DNA from: CAZYXZ01 sp964651395
GTDB lineage: Bacteria; Actinomycetota; Actinomycetes; BP-191
Reading direction: 5' to 3'
Assembly (NCBI GenBank): GCA_964651395.1
Contig: CAZYXZ010000060.1
Coordinates: 1-21,714, forward strand
DNA length: 21,714 bases
The notes beneath the pieces were generated by a model. That model did not search any database. It had not been told where the DNA came from and was given only the letters and a program-made list of their open reading frames with translations. Shown here one piece after another: positions 14,141-20,695 of the stretch. Every line of letters begins with the position of its first letter. Position 1 is the stretch's first letter. Position numbers and translations under genes: made by a program.

Positions 14141-14973
14141 AGACCGCGCTGGTCACGGGCGCGACGCGCGGCATCGGACGCCAGACGGCGATCGCGCTCG
14201 CGCGCAAGGGCTACGACGTCGCCTTCACCGGCCGGACGCGCAGCGAGGGCGACGACACCGTCGAGGGCAGTCTCGAGTCGACCGCCGCGGCTGTCGAGGC
14301 CGAAGGACGGCGCGCCGTACCGCTCTACCTCGACCTGCTGGACGGCACGTCGCTGCAGCCGGTTGCCGAGCAGGCGATCAAGGAGCTCGGCCACGTCGAC
14401 GTCCTGCTCAACAACGCCATCTACGTCGGACCGCTGAACATGGCGCGCTTCCTCGACTACCCGCCCGAGGAGCTGGAGAAGCGGGTCTACGGCAACCTCA
14501 CCGCGCAGCTGATCTTCACCCAGCCGGTGCTGCGGCACATGGCCGAGCGCGGCAGCGGGACGATCGCCGGCACGACCAGCGCGGCCGGGCTGATCCGTCC
14601 GTACGCGACCGCGGACAAGGGCGGCTGGGCCGCGGTCTACGGCATCACGAAGGCCGGCTTCAACCGGATCGCGGAGCAGCTCGTGGTCGAGCACGCCGAC
14701 GACGGGCTGCACTTCCTCAACCTGCAGCCCGGCTTCGTCGTCACCGAACGGATCCGCGCGAAGGGGCGCGAGGACTTCTACGGCCACGGCGCTCCGGTCG
14801 ACGTCATCGGCGAGACCATCGCCCGCATCCTCGACACGGCCACCGACTTCCCGAACGGCGCCCCCCTGGTGTTTCTGTACAGCCCCAGGGCGGGGGCCCC
14901 GCCCCCCCCCGTTTGTGGGGGTTTTTTCAGCCAACGGCTGAAACTCCCACCTCAACGGTCTAGAGCGTGGTGA
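14137..14973 (+). CDS. SDR-family oxidoreductase with abnormal, probably damaged 3' end
   Basis: The 278-codon frame encodes an SDR with TGATRGIG (7-14), NNAI (92-95), Asn120, Ser148 and Tyr168/Lys172 (YGITK); a larger insertion before the active-site Tyr (LIRPYATADKGGWAAV) is notable. After NGAPL (about 240-244) the translation turns into low-complexity sequence (RAGAPPPPVCGGFF) that reads through a G/C run and the palindromic repeat, then overlaps the convergent gene by 14 bases. No other gene here reads through its repeat, so I think the true stop was lost to an indel, either real or a sequencing/assembly error. The functional enzyme probably ends near 14880. Start ATG overlaps the preceding stop. 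Substrate unknown; part of the same operon. Confidence 0.8.
   Translation: MKTALVTGATRGIGRQTAIALARKGYDVAFTGRTRSEGDDTVEGSLESTAAAVEAEGRRAVPLYLDLLDGTSLQPVAEQAIKELGHVDVLLNNAIYVGPLNMARFLDYPPEELEKRVYGNLTAQLIFTQPVLRHMAERGSGTIAGTTSAAGLIRPYATADKGGWAAVYGITKAGFNRIAEQLVVEHADDGLHFLNLQPGFVVTERIRAKGREDFYGHGAPVDVIGETIARILDTATDFPNGAPLVFLYSPRAGAPPPPVCGGFFSQRLKLPPQRSRAW
14888..14904. other. G/C homopolymer palindrome, possible assembly artefact
   Basis: GGGCGGGGGCCCCGCCC is nearly self-complementary and is followed by further Cs (to 14910). It directly precedes the degraded arm of the repeat at 14909 and is where the upstream SDR stops looking like protein. It could be real, but such G/C runs beside a strong hairpin are typical of read errors. 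Confidence 0.5.
14909..14958. repeat. Palindromic repeat, copy 3 (one arm degraded)
   Basis: The right arm 14936-14958 is identical to the right arm at 7058-7080. The left arm 14909-14932 reads CCGTTTGTGGGGG then TTTTTTCAGCC instead of CCGTTGAGGTGGGAGTTTCAGCC. The loop is AAC, the complement of GTT in copy 2, so this copy is in the opposite orientation. It lies between convergent genes; the minus-strand stop is immediately adjacent in GGTCTAG. Confidence 0.85.
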
Positions 14974-16039
14974 CGGTGCCGTCTGCTGCGACGTCGGCGA
15001 CGCCGAGGAACGAGCGGTACGCCGAGAAGTGCAGCTCCGAGTCGATCGTCTCGCCGGGGCCGATCACCCGGGCGCTGCCGTCCTCGACCGCCGCCCCGAG
15101 CCCGGCGTTGCTGGCGCTCGTGAACGGCTCGAGGCCGATGTTGTAGGTCTGGCCCCACCACGGGTATCCCGCGCCGCCGGAGAAGACCTGCCAGTACCAG
15201 AGGTTCGGGTAGAGGTCGGCCGGATAGCGCACCGCGGCGCCGACGCCGAGGGCGGTGTTGGTCACGGCGTACCAGCCGGCCGGCAGGTCGGTGATGTAGG
15301 CCATGTCCTCGCAGCCGGTGCCGGGCGGCGGGATCTCACGCAGGTTGATCTCCGAGCCGTCGAGCAGCACGCCCTTCGGCCACTCCTGCGAGGCGCCGGC
15401 CATCAGCCGGTGGTTCGGCGAGTACGGCTGGCCCTGCGTCACGGTGCCGCCGGGCAGGTCGATGAGGCACGCCTCCGACAGGAACGGCGCGCCGAAGGTG
15501 ATGTGCTGGCCGTACGAGAGGTCGACCGGCTCACCGCCGACGTTGGTCACCGACTCGCGGAAGGTCATCGTCGGCTTGCCCTGCTCGACCGCGATCGTCT
15601 TCGTCACGACCAGCGGGGTGCGCGGCAGCCGCACCGTGAACTGCACCGCCGCCCGCTGCGGACCCTCCGACAGCACCTGCGCGTCCCACGGCAGCAGGTT
15701 CGCCTCGCCGTGCATGCCGAGGTCGGCGTTGCGGTAGGCGCCGCCCCCGCCCCCGGCCGGCAGCACGGTCTGCCACCCGCCGTGGTAGCTGTCGATCCAG
15801 ACACCGGTCGGGTCACCGGTCGCGGGCACGTAGGTGCGCGGGTCGCGCACACCCCACGGGCTGCGCCACAGGAAGTCGGTGTCACTCGGCTTGTGCACGA
15901 GGCTGAGCACGTCTGCGCCCTTGTCGGCGAGGACGACCGCGCGCAGCGTCTCGTTCTCGATGACGACCGTCTTCAGCCCGCGGTAGGTCCAGCTGTCGTC
16001 CGCGCGCGCGCCGTACGTGTGCTCCGCGCCGTAGTGCAT
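14960..16039 (-). CDS. DUF4432 / aldose 1-epimerase-like protein
   Basis: The 359-residue protein resembles the galactose-mutarotase-like superfamily, DUF4432 branch, which binds sugars in a large beta-sandwich. Seen: ADKGADVLSLVHK (38-50), a GGWQTVLPAGG stretch (87-97), LGMHGEANLLPW with His110 and Glu112, YGQHITFGAPFL with His179, and near the end YNIGLEPFTSAS with Glu304, the arrangement of His/His/Glu used by mutarotases. It is likely to interconvert anomers or bind a sugar or sugar acid in the cytoplasm. The start at 16039 lies four bases after the SMP-30 stop, so the two are one operon. The ribosome site is weak. Its stop lies in CTAG immediately beside repeat copy 3. Exact sugar unknown. 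Confidence 0.85.
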   Translation of the reverse strand: MHYGAEHTYGARADDSWTYRGLKTVVIENETLRAVVLADKGADVLSLVHKPSDTDFLWRSPWGVRDPRTYVPATGDPTGVWIDSYHGGWQTVLPAGGGGGAYRNADLGMHGEANLLPWDAQVLSEGPQRAAVQFTVRLPRTPLVVTKTIAVEQGKPTMTFRESVTNVGGEPVDLSYGQHITFGAPFLSEACLIDLPGGTVTQGQPYSPNHRLMAGASQEWPKGVLLDGSEINLREIPPPGTGCEDMAYITDLPAGWYAVTNTALGVGAAVRYPADLYPNLWYWQVFSGGAGYPWWGQTYNIGLEPFTSASNAGLGAAVEDGSARVIGPGETIDSELHFSAYRSFLGVADVAADGTVTTL

Positions 16040-16043
16040 GCGG

Positions 16044-16928
16044 CTAGCCGGCGAAGCTGTTGGTCGGTACGCCGGCCACGCCCGGCCGCACCTTGAACAG
16101 GCCGCCCGCGGTCGGCTGAGCCGCCAGCTCGTCCGGCTCGAGGCCGCGGCGCGCCGTCGTGATGTAGAGGTCCGTGAGGTCCGGACCGCCGAACGCCGGG
16201 CAGGACGCCTTGGCCACGCCCGGCACCTCGACGACGGTGTCGAGCTCGCCGGCCGGGTTGTAGCGGCGGACGACGCCGCCGTCCCACATGGCCACCCAGA
16301 GGTGGTCCTCGGCGTCGATGCACATGCCGTCGGGCAGCCCGTCGGAGAGCGGGATCTTCACGAACGGCCGGCGGCCGGACAGCTCGCCGGTCGCGGCCTC
16401 GTAGTCGAAGACGTCGATGCCGCCGGCCAGGCTGTCGATGTAGTAGAGCAGCGTGTCGTCGGCGCTCCAGGCCAGGCCGTTGCCGATGGTCAGGCCGCCG
16501 GTCAGGTTCGTGACGGTGTGGTCCGGGTCGAGCCGGTAGAGGCTGCCGGCGCCGTCGGCGCAGTCGAAGTCCATCGTGGCGGCGTACATGCGGCCGGCAC
16601 GGTCGCACTTGCCGTCGTTCATGCGCAGGTTGGTCTGGTCCTTCTCGACCTCGGCGATCCAGGTCAGGTTGCCGCCGTCCTCGTCGACGGCGGCGAAGCC
16701 GTCGCGCAGGGCGACCAGCAGGCCGCCCGAGCTCCGCGGCGCCAGCGTGCCGATCGCCTGGCCGAGGTTGAAGACCGTGTCCTCGCCGGTGGCCGGGTCG
16801 TAGCGGTGGACGTCACCGGGGATCACGTCGATCCACCAGAGCACGCCGGAGCGGTCGTCCCACGTGGGGCCCTCGCCGACGTCGGCCTGGGCGTCGAGGA
16901 CCAGCTCGGCCTGAAGCGTCTTGACCAT
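16044..16928 (-). CDS. SMP-30/gluconolactonase/LRE-family lactonase
   Basis: The 294-residue six-bladed beta-propeller has the expected metal-binding set: Glu19 in VGEGPTWDD, Asn150 in IGNGLAWSADD and Asp200 in GLPDGMCID, plus RMNDGKCD (102-109) and YYIDSLAGGIDVFDY (162-176). Family members hydrolyse sugar lactones to aldonic acids with a divalent metal ion. Start ATG 16928 follows AGGGGGAAGAC; an alternative ATG at 16958 would lie within the inverted repeat of the divergent promoter region. It is the first gene of a two-gene unit with the DUF4432 protein and faces the SDR and enolase-superfamily genes, so a lactonase step between the SDR and the dehydratase is a coherent inference. Confidence 0.93.
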   Translation of the reverse strand: MVKTLQAELVLDAQADVGEGPTWDDRSGVLWWIDVIPGDVHRYDPATGEDTVFNLGQAIGTLAPRSSGGLLVALRDGFAAVDEDGGNLTWIAEVEKDQTNLRMNDGKCDRAGRMYAATMDFDCADGAGSLYRLDPDHTVTNLTGGLTIGNGLAWSADDTLLYYIDSLAGGIDVFDYEAATGELSGRRPFVKIPLSDGLPDGMCIDAEDHLWVAMWDGGVVRRYNPAGELDTVVEVPGVAKASCPAFGGPDLTDLYITTARRGLEPDELAAQPTAGGLFKVRPGVAGVPTNSFAG

Positions 16929-16946
16929 GTGTCTTCCCCCTGAGGC

Positions 16947-16966
16947 TAGGATCGGCAATCATCCTA
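16947..16966. promoter_or_regulatory. Operator-like inverted repeat TAGGAT-N8-ATCCTA
   Basis: A perfect 6-8-6 inverted repeat lies in the 70-bp gap between the divergent SMP-30 and SDR genes, followed by CCTAACCTAGG. It is 18 nt upstream of the SMP-30 start codon. Its place fits a shared operator of a sugar-responsive regulator (GntR, IclR or LacI type cannot be told). No regulator gene is in the window. Confidence 0.45.
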
Positions 16967-16998
16967 CCTAACCTAGGGGCGTTGGAGGAAGGGGGGCC

Positions 16999-17778
16999 AT
17001 GGCCAGGTTCGAGGGCCGGGTGGCCGTGGTCACCGGAGCCGGGCGCGGCATCGGCGAGGCGTGCGCGGAGGCGTTCGCCGCGGAGGGCGCCTCGGTCGGC
17101 GTCGTCGACCGCGACGCCGACGTCGCGAGCGCGGTCGCGCAGAGGATCAGCGACCGGGGCCAGGCGGCCATCGCGATCGCGGCCGACGTGTCGTCGGCGG
17201 CCGACTGCGAGGCGGCGATCGCCAAGACGGTCGCGGCGTTCGGCGGAATCGACGTCCTCATGAACAACGCCGGCATCCAGCGCTACGGCACAGTCGAGAC
17301 CACGCCTGAGGACGAGTGGGACGCCGTCCTCGACATCAACCTCAAGGGCGCGTACCTCATGTCGAAGTACGCCGTCCCGCAGATCCGCACGCGCGGCGGC
17401 GGCGCGATCGTCAACACGGCGTCGGTGCAGGCGTTCGCGAGCCAGGCGGGCGTCGCGGCGTACTCGGCGTCCAAGGGCGGCCTCGTCTCGCTGACGAAGA
17501 CCATGGCGCTGGACCACGCCAAGGAGGGCATCCGGGTCAACGCGATCGCGCCCGGCTCGGTCCGTACGCCGATGCTCGAGTGGGCGGCCGAGCTGTTCGT
17601 CCCCGAAGACCCGGCGGGCGCGATCGAGGAGTGGGGCTCGGGCCACCCGATCGGCCACGTCACCGAACCGTCCGACGTGGCCAACCTCGTGCTCTTCCTC
17701 GCCAGCACCGACGCCCGCTGCATCACGGGCGCGACCTATCCCATCGACGGTGGCCTCCTGGCCAAGATTGGCATCTGA
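16999..17778 (+). CDS. SDR-family sugar-type dehydrogenase
   Basis: The 259-residue classical SDR has TGAGRGIG (12-19), Asp37 after beta-2 (NAD preference), NNAG (89-92), and the full tetrad Asn114, Ser142, Tyr155, Lys159 (YSASK). It ends ITGATYPIDGGLLAKIGI. The ribosome site GGAGGAAGGGGGG is the strongest in the window. Its neighbours (lactonase, epimerase-like protein, acid dehydratase) suggest it oxidises a sugar to a lactone, as glucose- or fucose-dehydrogenase-type SDRs do, but this comes from context, not from a substrate motif. TGATG overlap with the next gene shows coupled translation. Confidence 0.92.
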   Translation: MARFEGRVAVVTGAGRGIGEACAEAFAAEGASVGVVDRDADVASAVAQRISDRGQAAIAIAADVSSAADCEAAIAKTVAAFGGIDVLMNNAGIQRYGTVETTPEDEWDAVLDINLKGAYLMSKYAVPQIRTRGGGAIVNTASVQAFASQAGVAAYSASKGGLVSLTKTMALDHAKEGIRVNAIAPGSVRTPMLEWAAELFVPEDPAGAIEEWGSGHPIGHVTEPSDVANLVLFLASTDARCITGATYPIDGGLLAKIGI

Positions 17779-18992
17779 TGAAGATCGTCGACATGCGCAT
17801 CACGCCCTGCCGCATCCCGCTCGAGGCGCCGCTGCACTACTCGTGGGGCGCGCACCCGGCGTTCATCCGGATCGTCGTCGAGCTGGTCACCGATGACGGG
17901 CTGGTCGGCCTCGGCGAGTGCTACGGCGACACGATCCGACTGCAGGCGCTGGAGAACGCGAAGTCCTTCGTCCTCGGCGCCGACCCCTACGACCTCGAGA
18001 AGCTGCGCTGGCAGATCATGCCGCCGGGCCAGGTGAAGCTGTTCAACGGAGCGGTCGTCTACCACTCCTACGCCGCGGTCGAGTTCGCGTGCCTCGACCT
18101 GATCGGCCAGTCGGTCGGCCGCCCGGTCTCGGACCTGCTCGGTGGTCGGCTGCGCGACAAGATCCACCAGTCGGCGTACGTCTTCTACCGCTACCCCAAC
18201 GAGGACGGCGTCGGCGAGATCCACGACGCGGACGCACTGGTCGCGTACGCCGGCCGGCTGATCGACGACTACGGCTTCAAGTCCATCAAGTTCAAGAACG
18301 GCGTCTTCGACCCGGACATCGAGGTCGAGCACTGCATCGCGCTGCGCGAGGCGTTCCCGAAGCTGAAGATCCGGATGGACCCCAACGGCGCCTGGGCGAT
18401 CGGCACCGCGGTGCGTGTGGCGAAGAAGCTCAACGACTACGAGCTCGAGTACCTCGAGGACCCGACCTGGACGCTGCGCGGGCTGGCCCGCGTCGCGAAG
18501 CAGTCACCCGGCATCGTCATCGCGAGCAACCAGGCGGTGTTCAGCTTCGAGGACCTCGCACCCAACCAGATCGTCGAAGGCGTCGACGTCGTCCTCGCCG
18601 ACCCGCACTGGTACGGCGGCATGACCGCTATCAAGGTGCTCGGCCGCATGGCGGAGGCGTACGGCTTCGACATCGGCATGCACTCGGGCTCGGAGTTCGG
18701 CATCTCGCAGGCCGCACAGATCCACTGCGCGGCGGCAGTCGGCAACGTCGCCAACGCGTACGCGGCCGACACCCACTACCCGCACCTGACCGACGACGTC
18801 ATCCTGGGCGGCAGGCTGCCCATCGTCGACGGCTGCTTCGAGGTACCGACGACGCCGGGCATCGGCGTACGGCTGGACCCGGAGCGGGTCGGCAAGTACC
18901 ACGAGGAGTTCCTGAGCAAGGGCTTCGCGAACTGGACCGTCGACCCCTTCGACCCCAACCCCAGCCGCCTCCCCATCGTCCCGCGGTTCTAG
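17778..18992 (+). CDS. Enolase-superfamily sugar-acid dehydratase (mandelate racemase/glucarate dehydratase-like)
   Basis: The 404-residue enzyme has the two-domain layout of the superfamily: capping domain about 1-125 with LVTDDGLVGLGECYG, then the barrel. Catalytic candidates are Lys171-x-Lys173 in SIKFKNG, metal ligands Asp201 (RMDPNGAW), Glu227 (LEYLEDP) and Asn251 (ASNQAV), Asp275 (LADPHW) and base His302 in GMHSGSEFGIS. Asn as third ligand and the HSxSxxGIS segment point toward the glucarate dehydratase branch rather than muconate cycloisomerase. The predicted reaction is dehydration of an aldonic or aldaric acid to a 2-keto-3-deoxy acid. ATG 17778 overlaps the SDR stop (TGATG). It ends with TAG in CTAG, six bases before repeat copy 4. 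The specific acid is not predictable by eye. Confidence 0.92.
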   Translation: MKIVDMRITPCRIPLEAPLHYSWGAHPAFIRIVVELVTDDGLVGLGECYGDTIRLQALENAKSFVLGADPYDLEKLRWQIMPPGQVKLFNGAVVYHSYAAVEFACLDLIGQSVGRPVSDLLGGRLRDKIHQSAYVFYRYPNEDGVGEIHDADALVAYAGRLIDDYGFKSIKFKNGVFDPDIEVEHCIALREAFPKLKIRMDPNGAWAIGTAVRVAKKLNDYELEYLEDPTWTLRGLARVAKQSPGIVIASNQAVFSFEDLAPNQIVEGVDVVLADPHWYGGMTAIKVLGRMAEAYGFDIGMHSGSEFGISQAAQIHCAAAVGNVANAYAADTHYPHLTDDVILGGRLPIVDGCFEVPTTPGIGVRLDPERVGKYHEEFLSKGFANWTVDPFDPNPSRLPIVPRF

Positions 18993-18998
18993 AGCAAC

Positions 18999-19047
18999 CC
19001 GTTGAGGTGGGAGTTTAAGCCTCTGGCGGAAACACCCACCTCAACGG
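18999..19047. repeat. Palindromic repeat, copy 4 (three mismatched pairs, TCT loop)
   Basis: Arms 18999-19021 and 19025-19047 belong to the same family as copy 2 but pair imperfectly (AAGCC/GGCGG and GAG/CAC changes). The nonamer TCTAGAGCA occurs on both sides (18988-18996 and 19048-19056), each containing the stop codon of the adjacent convergent gene. This looks like a target duplication or a chance match. Confidence 0.9.
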
Positions 19048-19048
19048 T

Positions 19049-20695
19049 CTAGAGCAGGTCGGTGCGGGCGTTGGCTTCGAACTCCGTAGCCAGGGCTATG
19101 CGGTCTTCTTCGGTCAGGGGGCGGTACGCCGACGTTTTGTCGGGGTGCCACCAGACCGGGTCGTCGGTGTCCCAGCGTTGGGGGCGGAGGCCGGTCTTGG
19201 CGACCTTGCCGTTGGCGGTGACCGGCATCGCCGCGACGATGCGGACGTAGCGCGGCGCCCACTTCGTGCCGAGGTCGCTCTGCGCGGCGAGGAACTCGTC
19301 GAGCGACTCCGGCGTCAGCGCCTCCCCCGGCACGAGCTCCAGCGCGGCCATCACCTGGTCGCCGGTGCGTGAGTCGGGCACCGGGTAGACCGCGGCGACG
19401 GCGACGGCCGGGTGCCGCTCCAGGATCCGCTCGATGGGCGCCGCGGAGAAGTTCTCGCTGTCGACGCGCAGCCGGTCGGCGCTGCGGCCGGCGAAGTAGA
19501 AGAAGCCCTCGGCGTCGCGGTAGCCGAGGTCGCCGGTCCAGTACCAGCCGTCGTGCACCCGCTCCGCCTCGGCCTCCGGGCTGCGGTAGTAGCCCTCGAA
19601 GGTCGGCGCGCCGTTGCGGTTGACCATCTCCCCGATCGCCACGTCCCCGTTCACCAGCCGGCCGCTGTCGTCGAAGACTGCGCGCGGACACTCCGCGTTG
19701 GTCTCCGGGTCGACGATGACGACGTCGTCGGTCTCGTCCCGCGGCAGGCCGAGGGCGCCCGGCGGCGTGCCACGCTTGGCGACGATCGAGACCCCGCCCT
19801 CGCTCGACCCATAGCTCTCGACCAGGGGGCAGCCGAACCGCTCGGTGAACCGCGCGCGGTCCTGCGCCGTCGCCTCGGTGCCGAAGCCGAGCCGAAGCTT
19901 GTTGTCCTTGTCCTCCGGCGTCTCGGGCGTCGCGAGGATGTAGGCGAGCGCGCGGCCGACGTAGGTGAAGTACGTGACGCCGTACTTGCGTACGTCGGGC
20001 AGCCAGCCGGACGCAGAGAACTTCGGCCGCAGCACGATCGTCGCGCCGGCCTTCAGCGCCGGGGCGAGGTTGGCCATGACCGCGTTGCCGTGGAACAACG
20101 GCATCGCGATGTAGCCGACCTCGTCCGGCGTCATGCCGTACATCCGCGCGGTGATCTCCGCGATCCCGCCCAGCCGCCCGCTCGTGCAGATGACCGCCTT
20201 CGGCGCGCCGGTCGACCCGGATGTGAACAGCAGCATCGCGTTGCTGTCCTCGCCGACGTCGACGTCGACGGTCGCGCCGGCGTACTCGGCGAGCATGGCC
20301 GCGTAGGCCACTCCGTCGACCTGGATGACGCGGCCGGGCGCGATGCCGAGGTCGAGGCCGTTGAACAGCTCGCGGTGCGCGCCGTCGGTGACGATCAGCT
20401 GGCAGTCGGTGTGCCGTATGTCGCCGGCCAGCTCCGCGCCGCGGCGGGTCGGGTTGATGCCGACCACCGTCGCGCCGGCGAGCGCCGCGCCGCCGATCCA
20501 GAACAGGAAGTCGGGCACGTTGTCGAGCAGCACACCGATGTGGAACGGCCCGTCGCGGCGCAGGTCGAGCGCCATCGCGGCGCGCGCCTCGCTCTCGCGA
20601 ACCACCTCGGCCCAGGTCCACGAGTCATCCCCGAACCGCAGCCCGACGTGGTCGTCGCCGGCGCGGTCGCGGAACGCCGACGCCCAGGTCGTCAC
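19049..20695 (-). CDS. AMP-dependent acyl-CoA ligase (FadD-like)
   Basis: The 548-residue product is an ANL-superfamily acyl-CoA synthetase that activates a carboxylic acid through an acyl-adenylate. Seen: phosphate loop LLFTSGSTGAPKAV (155-168), PLFHGNAVMANL (199-210), GFGTEAT (270-276), adenine-binding YGSSEGG (295-301), GWYWTGDLGYRD (383-394), hinge region FAGRSADRLRVDSENFS, and Lys497 in TANGKVAK. It resembles actinobacterial FadD proteins used for fatty acids or steroid side chains (FadD1/FadD17-like, from memory). GTG 20695 overlaps the stop of the upstream LLM gene (GTGA), so the open frame further upstream is antisense noise in another gene. TGDLGYRD and the terminal Lys are intact, so activity is expected. 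Its stop abuts repeat copy 4. Confidence 0.93.
   Translation of the reverse strand: MTTWASAFRDRAGDDHVGLRFGDDSWTWAEVVRESEARAAMALDLRRDGPFHIGVLLDNVPDFLFWIGGAALAGATVVGINPTRRGAELAGDIRHTDCQLIVTDGAHRELFNGLDLGIAPGRVIQVDGVAYAAMLAEYAGATVDVDVGEDSNAMLLFTSGSTGAPKAVICTSGRLGGIAEITARMYGMTPDEVGYIAMPLFHGNAVMANLAPALKAGATIVLRPKFSASGWLPDVRKYGVTYFTYVGRALAYILATPETPEDKDNKLRLGFGTEATAQDRARFTERFGCPLVESYGSSEGGVSIVAKRGTPPGALGLPRDETDDVVIVDPETNAECPRAVFDDSGRLVNGDVAIGEMVNRNGAPTFEGYYRSPEAEAERVHDGWYWTGDLGYRDAEGFFYFAGRSADRLRVDSENFSAAPIERILERHPAVAVAAVYPVPDSRTGDQVMAALELVPGEALTPESLDEFLAAQSDLGTKWAPRYVRIVAAMPVTANGKVAKTGLRPQRWDTDDPVWWHPDKTSAYRPLTEEDRIALATEFEANARTDLL

Noticed and set aside
15029..16096. Plus-strand open frame opposite the DUF4432 gene
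   Set aside because: Shadow frame of a gene with sugar-epimerase-like motifs on the minus strand.
1001..19047. Repeats considered as a CRISPR array
   Set aside because: Copies are kilobases apart, palindromic and not separated by regular spacers; no cas gene is present.
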